Positions 1 to 7,765 of a stretch of 18,958 nt of DNA are shown piece after piece. A program made the translations under genes and the position numbers. The notes under the pieces were generated by a model. That model saw only the letters and a program-made list of their open reading frames with translations. It was not told where the DNA came from and did no database searches. The stretch comes from Thermoplasmatota archaeon (GTDB lineage: Archaea; Thermoplasmatota; Penumbrarchaeia; Penumbrarchaeales; Penumbrarchaeaceae), in NCBI GenBank assembly GCA_016929175.1, contig JAFGJI010000102.1, positions 1 through 18,958 on the forward strand, in the 5' to 3' direction. The stretch's first letter is position 1, and each line of letters opens with the position of its first letter.

Positions 1-197
1 CCGTGGAGGAGATGTACGACTGCTGCATGACCTCACTGCATCCCAGAGCCATCTATCCGGGGCAAACGGCCGTGCTCGGTCTCTGCGGAATGATCCCGGG
101 GGAATTCACCCGGAACGTGACCGGAACGTGCGGCGGAATGTCAGCGAGTGTGGAGGTGGAGCTTCACGTGATGATGCATACAGATGAATACCTGTGA
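1..197 (+). CDS. 3' end of an unrecognised protein gene (5' end outside window)
   Basis: An open frame enters from the left edge and stops with TGA at 195-197, giving at least 64 residues. I do not recognise the family. The visible part holds a CC pair near the start, a 'HPRAIYPGQ' stretch, two further cysteines in LCG and TCGG contexts, and a final run of alternating hydrophobic residues (ASVEVELHV) that looks like a beta strand closing a sandwich. Third codon positions are rich in G and C, like the clear genes of the window, which supports real coding. A GTG at position 3 could be read as a start but has no visible upstream context, so I treat the gene as truncated by the window. It runs towards the two-CW gene and ends 32 bases from it. 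Function unknown. Confidence 0.5.
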   Translation, partial: VEEMYDCCMTSLHPRAIYPGQTAVLGLCGMIPGEFTRNVTGTCGGMSASVEVELHVMMHTDEYL

Positions 198-229
198 TGG
201 TGGAGCGTACCCCTGGAGACCGTTCTCCT

Positions 230-508
230 TCATATCCTGAAATCCGGTCCCTCCTCCTCCATCACCTTCTTGAGGAACACGCAGTTGATGCAGTCCTTGA
301 TCTTGTCTGCCCAGTTCGGGACTGGCGTGCCACCGTTGGAGGTGCACATTGTCGAGGGAACACGCCAGCAACATCTCCCTCCGTTCTTTCCACTGTTCCT
401 GCTGTCATATTCAAGTGAGGTCGCGGCCAGGCAGACCTCTTTATCTTTATCCGGATCGGGGAGCGCGGTCCTGCCGCATCTGTTGAATTCCCAGCAGTTC
501 TGTTTCAT
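230..508 (-). CDS. two-CW domain protein, small cysteine-rich (92 aa)
   Basis: This small cytosolic protein has the two-CW signature: CW at residues 5-6 and CW at 47-48, with cysteines at 5, 11, 26, 46, 47, 55, 73 and 76. It also has the conserved pieces NCWEFxxCGR, SGKNGGRCCW and a C-terminal CINCVF followed by an acidic helix. Proteins of this type occur widely in bacteria and archaea. The conserved cysteines suggest binding of metal or an iron-sulfur cluster, but their role is unsettled. I chose the ATG at 506-508 because the family signature begins four residues later. The longer open frame up to 634 would translate through a TATA-like box and adds no conserved sequence. A GGAG lies about 12 bases upstream of this start. 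The usual CPAA around the third cysteine is CLAA here. Confidence 0.8.
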   Translation of the reverse strand: MKQNCWEFNRCGRTALPDPDKDKEVCLAATSLEYDSRNSGKNGGRCCWRVPSTMCTSNGGTPVPNWADKIKDCINCVFLKKVMEEEGPDFRI

Positions 509-555
509 ATGTGGGGTCTCCAGGTGGGGTCTTTCCCTTAAATTCCGGATCATTG

Positions 556-563
556 TATAATAA
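556..563 (-). promoter_or_regulatory. TATA-like box for the two-CW gene
   Basis: Read on the minus strand, the sequence is TTATTATA. It lies about 48 bases before the chosen ATG at 508, which would put the transcription start near 532 and give a leader of about 24 bases. It lies inside the longer open frame and so argues for the shorter start. Confidence 0.4.
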
Positions 564-680
564 GATTGCGAGGTGTGTTTTACAATGTTGGATGGATCGG
601 ATAAAAAAAAGGTGAGGTATATCATGAGATCCATAACAATGATTCATTTCTCAATCATGACCAGACGGAAAAACCTTCAT

Positions 681-737
681 AATATATTTATACGGGGACA
701 TGTCCAGGGATCTCGGATCCACCTCCATAATATTTTA
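681..737 (+). promoter_or_regulatory. candidate TATA boxes upstream of the first surface-protein gene
   Basis: Between the divergent two-CW gene and the surface-protein gene, about 310 bases carry no convincing gene. The best promoter candidates are AATATATTTATA at 681-692 and ATAATATTTTA at 727-737. A third A/T-rich stretch at 795-805 lies about 24 bases from the ATG at 824. Depending on which is used, the leader would be about 110, 65 or 0 bases. The presence of a Shine-Dalgarno site argues for one of the first two. Confidence 0.4.
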
Positions 738-823
738 TTCCGACCAAGACGATATTCCTACCGAAGAAGGAGGCTATCCTTGGGAAGTCTCAGCTAAATA
801 ATAACCATAAGGGTGAAATGGAT

Positions 824-3361
824 ATGAGAATGAAGGCGTTTGCGTTCGTTGTATTTATTATTGTTGTATCGATGGTGTCATCAACGCTATTTTTTGAACA
901 CGGACCATCGATAGTAGCAATGGAATCTGCTCCAAATGCAGATAAGAGTATACCCGAGGGGGTCGGGCTCCTGATGAACCATTCAGGGTTGCCCCATCAC
1001 ACTACAGCTTTCAACGGTCCCAGAAAGGTGATACTCCAGAATGGGAACGACATATACTTCGCATATACCTGGATGAACGGGACAAGGATGACCCTGACGA
1101 TGATAGCATCATATGACAATGGTGATAACTGGACGTCTCCGCTTGACATCTGGGAGGACCGAACCTCGCACCAATACGAGAACCTTCCCCATATGGGGTT
1201 GTACATCTGGAAGGAGCAGTTCGTCCTGATATGGTTGACAGGACAGATAGACCGGAACCTAAGGCAGCTTCTTTGCGTGAAATCACCCATCAGCGACTGG
1301 AGAGGTCTGGCGAACGCGAGTGTGATGACAATAAGGAGTTTCGAGGGTTCGAACTGGGAGATCGCCTTCGATGACAACAACCTATATCTCGCAGAGGTAA
1401 GGTCGGGTGAATGGCAAGCCTATTTCTACAAATATAATAACAGCACATGGACAGGCCCGGTCATCATCAACAACCCTGGCTCCACGATGAGGGTTGCCAT
1501 GGAGACTGTGGACACTGACCAGGGACGAATGCTCCTCTACTTCTATTGCAGACCGCTCACACCCGGGTACTCGACCGGAATGGTCCATCTCAAGACATCT
1601 GTGGATGGAGGCAGTACCTGGTCTTCGGAGAAGACTGTCATGGACAATTCGAACGATTACAGCATGATCGTTTGCGAGAAGGTGCAGGGTAGATTGTATC
1701 TCTTCGCCTCCAGGTTGACCCAGGACGAGATCGATATGACGATATCGACAGATAACGGGTCCACATGGTCCCCTGAGAAGATGATAATCAGTGAGAGGGG
1801 GCTTAACAAACTCGATTCTGCAGGGGACACAGATTTCAGCATCGGATTCCGAAACATGGGAAAGACCTTTCTGCTAGCCTACGAGGGGAGCTCGAACGAG
1901 ATAAGGATGATCTACAGCCTCGATCGGGGTATCACATGGACCAATGAATCCAGTTCTATCCTTCTGCACGGCAACACATCCTATGGTGTCTGTATTTCCG
2001 CGAACGGGGACTTCTTCTCCTGCGTCGCGGATTATGGAGGTGCCCTCGACAACGTTCACCTGTGTGATATGAGGGGTATCTCCACGGGTAATGTAACCCG
2101 ATCCCCGCCCATGATCATGAACAATGATATCACGAAAATCTATGCGAACGATACCTATCGTGTCCAATATCATGCCTACGACCCGGATACCCCGTTCTCA
2201 CAGCTAACCTGGTCAATACTGACGAACGCCTCCTGGCTTTCATTTTCAACCTCAGGGGTCCTAAACGGGAATCCTTCGGTCCAGGACGCGGGGTCGTTCT
2301 GGGTGAATGTATCCGTTTCTGACGGTCATCTTTCCGATTGGAGCAATTTCACACTTCGGGTGCTGGTGAGATCGAACAACCTGACCGAATACGACCCGGT
2401 TGTAATATCGATCCAGGAGGATGACACGGGATTCGTGGTATTGATGGACGCATATTTCATGGAGCAGCACGGATACAAGGTCGTTGATTATTTCGGGTCG
2501 GTCAACCTGCATGTGGAGGTTGATGATGATGGCAATGTGATCGTGATACCAAGAGAGGATTGGGCGGGTACGGAGACCATTACCCTGGTATTTGAAAAGG
2601 AGGGGGTCAGGATCGAAAGGGAGATGGAGATCACGGTGGTCAATGTCAATGATCCTCCTGTCACCACCTCGATAAATTTACCCGAGGACAAGATATTCGA
2701 AGGGGATCAATTCAAGGTCTCTACGGTCACCGATGATCCCGACATCCCTTACGGTGATAAGGTCTCGTATACATGGTTCGTGGACGGTGTCGAGTTTGCC
2801 GGAGATGCGGACCTGATGGTTCCGGAGTTGACTGCCGGGCATCATAATATCTCAGTAGTATCGAAGGACCTTGAGGGAGCGACCTCTTACTTCTTGGTGG
2901 ACATCACTGTTCTGAAGAGGGAAGAGGGTGAGGATGATGGGACCTCGACTTTGGTCATGATCATCATTGCATTCATTGCGATCATCATCGTCTTGGCTGT
3001 TTCGATGCTCGTGTTCATGATCTACCATAGAGGAAGACAGAAGAGGGTCGAGAAGACTGATAGGAGGTTCGATACCGGACCAGAGGTCACAACACCTGTT
3101 GTAGGATCTAAGGCCGGTCCGTCCAACCTTGTAAGGACTGGTGTGATAGGGGGCCCAATAGAATTTGATGTGCCCATATCGGGTCCAAGCATTCCCGTCA
3201 GGATATCGATCCCTGAGATCTATAGGGAGGTCCAGGAGGGCGAGGTAGGGCCGATCGAAGACCGGGAGATCCTCAAGAACCTCCGAAGAATGAGAAGAGA
3301 AGGAGAGATATCCAAAGAAACCTATGATATGATACTCCAGAGATTAGATAGCATCTCTTAA
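824..3361 (+). CDS. Anchored surface protein with Asp-box propeller, cadherin/PKD-like stalk and SHOCT-like tail (845 aa)
   Basis: Predicted to be exported and anchored in the membrane with a large outer part. Residues 1-25 form a signal peptide. Four Asp-box motifs (S-x-D-x-G-x-x-W) lie near residues 96-103, 259-266, 308-315 and 365-372. They are typical of sialidase/BNR-type beta propellers, but I cannot see sialidase catalytic residues, so a binding role is as likely. A cadherin-like (CADG) domain follows at about 427-515, then an Ig/cadherin-like domain ending in VNVNDPP, a PKD-like domain at about 611-696, and a single span at about 710-734. The cytoplasmic tail ends in a SHOCT-like helical pair with GEISKETYDMILQRLD at 827-842. 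I prefer the ATG at 824 to that at 818 because GGGTGA at 811-816 sits 7 bases before it. The winged-helix gene starts 4 bases after the stop, so the two are probably co-transcribed. Stalk and tail match the protein at 7766. Confidence 0.85.
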   Translation: MRMKAFAFVVFIIVVSMVSSTLFFEHGPSIVAMESAPNADKSIPEGVGLLMNHSGLPHHTTAFNGPRKVILQNGNDIYFAYTWMNGTRMTLTMIASYDNGDNWTSPLDIWEDRTSHQYENLPHMGLYIWKEQFVLIWLTGQIDRNLRQLLCVKSPISDWRGLANASVMTIRSFEGSNWEIAFDDNNLYLAEVRSGEWQAYFYKYNNSTWTGPVIINNPGSTMRVAMETVDTDQGRMLLYFYCRPLTPGYSTGMVHLKTSVDGGSTWSSEKTVMDNSNDYSMIVCEKVQGRLYLFASRLTQDEIDMTISTDNGSTWSPEKMIISERGLNKLDSAGDTDFSIGFRNMGKTFLLAYEGSSNEIRMIYSLDRGITWTNESSSILLHGNTSYGVCISANGDFFSCVADYGGALDNVHLCDMRGISTGNVTRSPPMIMNNDITKIYANDTYRVQYHAYDPDTPFSQLTWSILTNASWLSFSTSGVLNGNPSVQDAGSFWVNVSVSDGHLSDWSNFTLRVLVRSNNLTEYDPVVISIQEDDTGFVVLMDAYFMEQHGYKVVDYFGSVNLHVEVDDDGNVIVIPREDWAGTETITLVFEKEGVRIEREMEITVVNVNDPPVTTSINLPEDKIFEGDQFKVSTVTDDPDIPYGDKVSYTWFVDGVEFAGDADLMVPELTAGHHNISVVSKDLEGATSYFLVDITVLKREEGEDDGTSTLVMIIIAFIAIIIVLAVSMLVFMIYHRGRQKRVEKTDRRFDTGPEVTTPVVGSKAGPSNLVRTGVIGGPIEFDVPISGPSIPVRISIPEIYREVQEGEVGPIEDREILKNLRRMRREGEISKETYDMILQRLDSIS

Positions 3362-3365
3362 GTCC

Positions 3366-3929
3366 TTGAAGGAGCATCGGATACGGTCATCAATTCCGGT
3401 ACTTTGGGAGGCTGGATACATCTCAGAAAAGGTGATCAGATACATCTCGAAACATCCGGGTTCTTCTTTCTCGGAGATCATGAGAACCCTGGGATTGAAC
3501 GAGTCCACGTTGAGATATCATCTCGAGAAGTTCGAGAGAGACGGCTTGATCACATCGAAAAAGATCGGAAGGCAGAGGTGTTACTTCTCCCTGGAAGAGA
3601 AGGTTGGGGTGGGGTCTAAGGGAGGCGGATTGACAGTCATTCAAAAACGGGTCCTGAACTGTATCAGGGAACATCCCCGGATATCAAGAAAGGAGATCAT
3701 CAACAGGATAAATGGTCCGCCTAGCACGGTCACGGAGGCCCTTGGTTCGTTGATGAAGAGCGGGAAGATCGTCAAGGTCAGGACCGATGTGAAGATCGGA
3801 TACGAACATGTTTCCAAGAAGGAATTGAAGAACCGTCTCTTCAAGCGTCTCGTTGTGAGATTGGTGAACGGAGAGATAGACGAGCATGTGTTCAACGAAC
3901 TTGTGGAGGAGCTTGACAGGACCATGTGA
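3366..3929 (+). CDS. Double winged-helix DNA-binding protein, cassette 1 (187 aa)
   Basis: A probable cytosolic transcription regulator. It has two winged helix-turn-helix domains, at about residues 19-75 (recognition helix around LNESTLRYHLEKF, then a basic wing KKIGRQRCYF) and about 90-150 (second recognition helix near 119-131). A C-terminal helical segment carries GEIDEHVFNELVEELD at 169-184. It is clearly paralogous to the protein at 10289: both have LNExTLRYHL, a basic wing ending in YF, and the same C-terminal motif. The start is a TTG, 4 bases after the stop of the surface-protein gene and with no clear Shine-Dalgarno site, which suggests coupled translation. A GTG at 3432 is possible but would cut into the first helix. 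The role is inferred to be linked to the upstream membrane protein, as its signalling partner or its regulator. Confidence 0.85.
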   Translation: MKEHRIRSSIPVLWEAGYISEKVIRYISKHPGSSFSEIMRTLGLNESTLRYHLEKFERDGLITSKKIGRQRCYFSLEEKVGVGSKGGGLTVIQKRVLNCIREHPRISRKEIINRINGPPSTVTEALGSLMKSGKIVKVRTDVKIGYEHVSKKELKNRLFKRLVVRLVNGEIDEHVFNELVEELDRTM

Positions 3930-4008
3930 TCCATTTTGCTCTCGCCACCTCCATTTAAGTTGCCATTTGCCGGTGAGAGCGGGATGATATTCATTACCAA
4001 GTATAACG

Positions 4009-4022
4009 AATATTTATAAATA
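4009..4022 (+). promoter_or_regulatory. TATA box for the CARDB surface-protein gene
   Basis: AATATTTATAAATA is a near-ideal archaeal TATA element. It predicts transcription start near 4040-4045 and a leader of about 20 bases, which contains GGAG at 4052-4055 before the ATG at 4063. The gene therefore appears independent of the upstream cassette. Confidence 0.6.
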
Positions 4023-4062
4023 GGCCAGGATAGGGATCTTATTTCATCGTGGAGATAGAACC

Positions 4063-6387
4063 ATGTCATTTGAACTCCGTATTTTCGGTGGGCTCCGTCT
4101 CTCGGCCGTCCTGATGATGCTCCTTATCATATCACAGGTTTTGTTGATGCTACATCCATCTCGTGAGGATCATGTCAAAGCCCAGGAGGAGGATCTCCCC
4201 GATCTGGTGGGGGAAAGGGGTGAGATCGAACCTGATTTTGACATCCAGTTCATTCTTGATCCTGACAATGATCAATTTTCGCCGTATAAGGGTGAGAAAT
4301 GGGTGCATCTGGAACCTGGCATGTCGGCACACTATTGGGTGATGATAACCAACATGGGAGATGAGAACGATACGTTTCATGTAAGGTTGAACGAGCCAGA
4401 TCGGGATCTTGGCTGGAACTGGTATTTCGTTGACATCGGAGGTCTTGAAGCTGAAGTGGAATTGACATCACCGGGAATACGCGACAAATATGGTGGTAGG
4501 ACCTTTGAGATACTTCTGGTCCGTATTGATTGTCCCATCGAAGCAACAAGTGTTACCAGGTTCCCTGTCACAGTGACTGCCATCTCGGAAAACGATCAGC
4601 TGGTCCTTGGGACCGATGCTCCGATCGATTCTGATGAGTTGATCATTACTGTGGGTCATATTGATGGCATGGGTTTTCCAATGTGGGAGGAATCGATCTT
4701 TTTCGTTGAAGCAGGCGAATGGATCACACTTCCGCTTTACCTGACCAATCTCGGGAACAAGGATTTCATTGATGTAACGGTCGTCATCGATGAAGGGGAA
4801 TTCTGGAGGTCATCCTACAGGGATTTCGAAGATCTCTTTCAAAGAAAAGAGTACCTTCTCGATTTCGAGTGGACGAGGGTATCGATGACCATTCCTCAGG
4901 GACAGACGATTCACAAGGACATAAAGGTCAGAGTACCCGAGGAGTTCTTTGGCGGGGATGAAGTTCTTCAGTTCCGCGCCATCGGGACGATAGACAATAC
5001 CAACTACTGGATCATATCCGAGGTTGCTACGTTAATAGTCAAAAGATATACCAGATTGGATGCGGAGATCGGCGGGGGTGGATCTTTCCAGGTCATCCCC
5101 GGTGAACAGAACAGAGTGGACCTCCTGATATCGAATACCTGTTACAATGACGATATGATAGAAGATGTCTACCTCCTCGATCCCAAGGGAGTGGAAATGT
5201 CGGTTTTCAACGAGACAAACGGGTCCTTCGACGGGGTTGTATCTCCTTCTGGCCAAATGAAGAGGATACCTCTTGAGTTCCATCTGGACGATCGATATCC
5301 TTCGGGTCCCGTCGATCTTGAACTTGTGGTCCAATCCAAATATTTCAAGACTATCGTTCTGAACCTGACCCTGAACGTTCAGAAGAAGGTTGTCATGAAG
5401 CTCCTCCCCACCGACCCATTAATTTCCGAGGTGATAGGGATGTCCCCCGGGAAGGAGAAGAACCTCGTGTTTGGGGTTCGCAACGAAGGTAACTGCGATA
5501 AACAGTTGACCGTTGAGTTGATAAAGAATGTCATGGTCGAAGGAGTCGCACACCCTCTTCCTCTGGACAATGGTTGGTCCTATCGTTTGGAATGGATATC
5601 CCAGATAATAGAGCCCGCGAATTTCATCGAGCTGAAGACGGATGACATCCCTGTAAGAACGGGAGAGCTCAACAGTGAAATAGGTTACATGATCCCCAAC
5701 TCCTTGAAAGGGTACGAAATACCCTTTTGGGTCGAACCGAATGAGACCGTCTGGGTGTCGCTCAAAGTGAAATGTCCGGGAGACGGTGGAGTTGAGATCG
5801 TGCCACCTTACGCCGTGAACGCTACGCTGTTCTCGGTCGAGAAAGAGATACTGGACAGTTTCGAAATGGTCTTCGAGCCAAGATATCCGGACCTCATATT
5901 CGGGGAGCTGAATCTCATCGATGATGCAGGAAATGATCAGGTTGGAACTTTAAGGGATGGTGATAAAGTATTCTTCATGGTGAACGTATCCAACATAGGT
6001 CAGGGTTTCTCCGAAAGGGTAAAAGTAGGCGTATTTGCAAACGACGATCTGATCAAGGAGCTATGGATAGTACCTCTAGCATCGGGAGAAAAAGCCCTGC
6101 TTGTTGGGAACATTACCATATCAAAGGGAATGGAAAGTATCGAACTTGTCCTAGACCCGGATAACTGTGTGCCTGAGCTGGATGACCAGTTCATGCAGGG
6201 AAGCACCGAGGACGCAAACATCATCAAGGCCCCCCTTATTGTTGACCAGGAGAATGAAAGAGATACAGGTATCTGGATAGCGTTCATATTGATATTGGCC
6301 TCCTTGATCGTATTAGTGATAATTGGAGGATACACCTTTTATTTCTGGATAAAGAAGTTGAGAGATGTCAAATTCGATGGGACATAG
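4063..6387 (+). CDS. Anchored surface protein with CARDB/NEW3-like Ig domains (774 aa)
   Basis: A signal peptide (about residues 1-40, strongly hydrophobic from 14 to 30) is followed by several Ig-like beta-sandwich units. These are recognisable by recurring 'TNMGDxNDTF', 'LTNLGNKDF', 'VRNEGNC' and 'VSNIGQG' strand-turn motifs, typical of CARDB and NEW3 domains. The clearest CARDB domain is at about 609-708. One transmembrane helix at about 737-762 is followed by a short basic tail (KKLRDVKFDGT). Unlike the surface proteins at 824 and 7766, it has no long cytoplasmic tail, no SHOCT-like motif and no winged-helix partner, so it looks structural or adhesive. It has its own promoter and a Shine-Dalgarno site 8 bases before the ATG. 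The substrate or ligand is unknown. Confidence 0.8.
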   Translation: MSFELRIFGGLRLSAVLMMLLIISQVLLMLHPSREDHVKAQEEDLPDLVGERGEIEPDFDIQFILDPDNDQFSPYKGEKWVHLEPGMSAHYWVMITNMGDENDTFHVRLNEPDRDLGWNWYFVDIGGLEAEVELTSPGIRDKYGGRTFEILLVRIDCPIEATSVTRFPVTVTAISENDQLVLGTDAPIDSDELIITVGHIDGMGFPMWEESIFFVEAGEWITLPLYLTNLGNKDFIDVTVVIDEGEFWRSSYRDFEDLFQRKEYLLDFEWTRVSMTIPQGQTIHKDIKVRVPEEFFGGDEVLQFRAIGTIDNTNYWIISEVATLIVKRYTRLDAEIGGGGSFQVIPGEQNRVDLLISNTCYNDDMIEDVYLLDPKGVEMSVFNETNGSFDGVVSPSGQMKRIPLEFHLDDRYPSGPVDLELVVQSKYFKTIVLNLTLNVQKKVVMKLLPTDPLISEVIGMSPGKEKNLVFGVRNEGNCDKQLTVELIKNVMVEGVAHPLPLDNGWSYRLEWISQIIEPANFIELKTDDIPVRTGELNSEIGYMIPNSLKGYEIPFWVEPNETVWVSLKVKCPGDGGVEIVPPYAVNATLFSVEKEILDSFEMVFEPRYPDLIFGELNLIDDAGNDQVGTLRDGDKVFFMVNVSNIGQGFSERVKVGVFANDDLIKELWIVPLASGEKALLVGNITISKGMESIELVLDPDNCVPELDDQFMQGSTEDANIIKAPLIVDQENERDTGIWIAFILILASLIVLVIIGGYTFYFWIKKLRDVKFDGT

Positions 6388-6440
6388 GCAGGGAATGACA
6401 ATCTATTTGCTCCCCGTGGACAATTCATATCCGAGACAAT

Positions 6441-7121
6441 ATGGAGAAAGATGTGGGATCCCTTGTCAGGTCGGTTGCGGAATATTATGATGCCAGGGCA
6501 TCAGAGTACGATATCTCAGCAGGTTTCCTGGACCCGATCTCTGAGGTCTCCAGGGAGGAGCTGAAAAGAGAGTTCCAGCCTCTCTTCAGCGGGCTGGATG
6601 TCCTTGAGATCGGATGCGGAACAGGTTACTGGACGAGGGTCATCTCTGAAACGGCAAGATCGGTACACGCCATCGATATCAATCCCTCCATGGTCTATCT
6701 TGCAAGAAAGAAACTCAAAGATATCGAGAACGTCACGTTCCAGATCGCGGACGCGTATACCATGGAAGGGGTCCCCGGGGGTTTCAACTCCGCTTTTGCT
6801 TTCTGGTGGTGGTCCCATGTTCCGGTCCCACTCCTGAAGGACTTCATATCCGTCCTTCACGGCAAGCTCATCCCTGGAGCTCTTGTACTTTTCGTGGACC
6901 AGCTTCCATCCGCTTACGAAGCGGACCACCGGTGCAAGGACAGATATGGCAACACTCTCGAGACCAGAAGGGTCTCCGACGGCAGGAGCTTCGATATAGT
7001 AAAGAACTTCCCGACAGAGGATGAGGTCCTCGGTATTCTGGAACCTTATTCCAGCGAGATCGAACATCGATCGCATCCCGAGCATCACAGCTGGAGCATA
7101 TCATACAGGGTGAAGAAATAA
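6441..7121 (+). CDS. Class I SAM-dependent methyltransferase (226 aa)
   Basis: The Rossmann-type methyltransferase core is plain: motif I VLEIGCGTGYWT at residues 54-65 binds S-adenosylmethionine, the acidic residue after strand 2 is D79 in HAIDINPSM, and motif III has IADAY at 102-106. The N-terminal YYDARASEYD segment is typical of the methyltransferase-11/25 type enzymes that act on small molecules or lipids. The acceptor substrate cannot be read from the sequence. The WWW run after strand 4 (FAFWWWSHVP) is noticeable and may line the substrate pocket. Start ATG at 6441 has no clear Shine-Dalgarno site. The gene lies 53 bases after the CARDB gene and ends inside the promoter box of the following flavodoxin gene. 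Confidence 0.85.
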   Translation: MEKDVGSLVRSVAEYYDARASEYDISAGFLDPISEVSREELKREFQPLFSGLDVLEIGCGTGYWTRVISETARSVHAIDINPSMVYLARKKLKDIENVTFQIADAYTMEGVPGGFNSAFAFWWWSHVPVPLLKDFISVLHGKLIPGALVLFVDQLPSAYEADHRCKDRYGNTLETRRVSDGRSFDIVKNFPTEDEVLGILEPYSSEIEHRSHPEHHSWSISYRVKK

Positions 7122-7128
7122 TATAAAT
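7118..7128 (+). promoter_or_regulatory. TATA-like box for the flavodoxin gene
   Basis: AATAATATAAA overlaps the stop codon of the methyltransferase. A start about 25 bases downstream falls near 7148-7150, inside the hairpin just before the flavodoxin start codon. Confidence 0.4.
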
Positions 7129-7139
7129 TCGAAGACGGA

Positions 7140-7157
7140 TTCCCCCTTCCGGGGGAA
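7140..7157 (+). repeat. Small perfect hairpin covering the Shine-Dalgarno site of the flavodoxin gene
   Basis: TTCCCCC (7140-7146) and GGGGGAA (7151-7157) are perfectly complementary around a TTCC loop. The right arm holds the only candidate Shine-Dalgarno sequence, GGGGGA, 7 bases before the ATG at 7164. It could end read-through from the methyltransferase or hold the ribosome site closed in longer transcripts. Confidence 0.5.
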
Positions 7158-7163
7158 ACCCAA

Positions 7164-7631
7164 ATGAGGATCGGTCTGATAGTTCATTCCCAGACAGGGA
7201 ACACGCTTTCCGTTGCGGAGAAGATAGAAAAGAGGCTTTCCGGGAAAGGGCACGATGTGAAGCTCGAGAAGGTCGTCCCGAAGGGCGAGGTGAAACCGGG
7301 GCAGAAGAACGTGGAGTTCGAATCGAAGCCCGATGTGAAGGATTACGATGCGATCATCTTCGGGGCTCCCGTCAATGGGTTCTCCCTGTCGGTCCCCATG
7401 AAGGCATACATGGAGGGGCTCCCTTCCCTGAAAGGAAAAAAGGTCGCCCTGCTGACAACCAAGGCACTTATCTTCAACTGGACGGGAGGCAACGGGACCA
7501 TCAGGAAGATGAAGAAGATCAGCGGATCAAAAGGGGCAGAGGTCCTGGGCTCCGGGATCGTCATATGGAGGGAGAAAGGAAGGGAGAGGAACATCGAAGA
7601 GGTCGTGGACCTGATAAGCGGCCTGTTCTAG
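7164..7631 (+). CDS. Flavodoxin-like protein (155 aa)
   Basis: A short flavodoxin fold: strand 1 MRIGLIVHS, then the phosphate-binding loop HSQTGNT at residues 8-14 that holds the FMN phosphate, then the second conserved strand DAIIFGAPVNGF, whose loop packs on the flavin, and KKVALLTTKAL. The length fits single-domain flavodoxins, and it probably carries electrons in the cytosol with FMN. The residue that usually stacks on the flavin is not evident, and the FNWTGGNGT loop is unlike classic flavodoxins, so the partner cannot be named. It follows the methyltransferase by 42 bases with its own TATA-like box and a hairpin at the ribosome site. Confidence 0.85.
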   Translation: MRIGLIVHSQTGNTLSVAEKIEKRLSGKGHDVKLEKVVPKGEVKPGQKNVEFESKPDVKDYDAIIFGAPVNGFSLSVPMKAYMEGLPSLKGKKVALLTTKALIFNWTGGNGTIRKMKKISGSKGAEVLGSGIVIWREKGRERNIEEVVDLISGLF

Positions 7632-7664
7632 CCGGATGATATCACTTCGCAAACCTATAGAAGA

Positions 7665-7676
7665 CTTTTATATCAT
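7665..7676 (+). promoter_or_regulatory. TATA box for the NosD surface-protein gene
   Basis: CTTTTATATCAT lies about 90 bases before the ATG at 7766 and predicts a leader of about 65-70 bases. GAGGGAT at 7754-7760 supplies a Shine-Dalgarno site. The remaining intergenic sequence shows no gene. Confidence 0.45.
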
Positions 7677-7765
7677 GATACGGCCAGATGTTACGATCTT
7701 ACCTACATAACCCCTTTATGAACAGAAGCGTATCTCTCTCACACAACATGCATGAGGGATAAGAG

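Noticed and set aside
573..797. Plus-strand open frame of 74 codons between the two-CW gene and the first surface gene
   Set aside because: Low-complexity, arginine- and tyrosine-rich translation with no ribosome site. It covers the best promoter boxes of the next gene.
824..2100. Calling the Asp-box protein a sialidase
   Set aside because: Asp boxes are structural. I could not identify the arginine triad or the catalytic Asp/Tyr/Glu set, so only a propeller-like domain is supported.
3366..3929. Bacterial two-component response regulator reading of the cassettes
   Set aside because: No receiver domain, histidine kinase or phosphoacceptor aspartate motif is present in either partner, so the classical phosphorelay does not apply.
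3938..3980. Inverted repeat GCTCTCGCC / GGTGAGAGC after the first winged-helix gene
   Set aside because: The 9-bp stem includes a G-U pair and has a 25-base loop with no T-run after it, so I cannot support it as a terminator; it could be a chance pairing.
6516..7088. Minus-strand open frame of 190 codons opposite the methyltransferase
   Set aside because: The plus strand encodes all methyltransferase motifs; the opposite frame shows no motif and no promoter.
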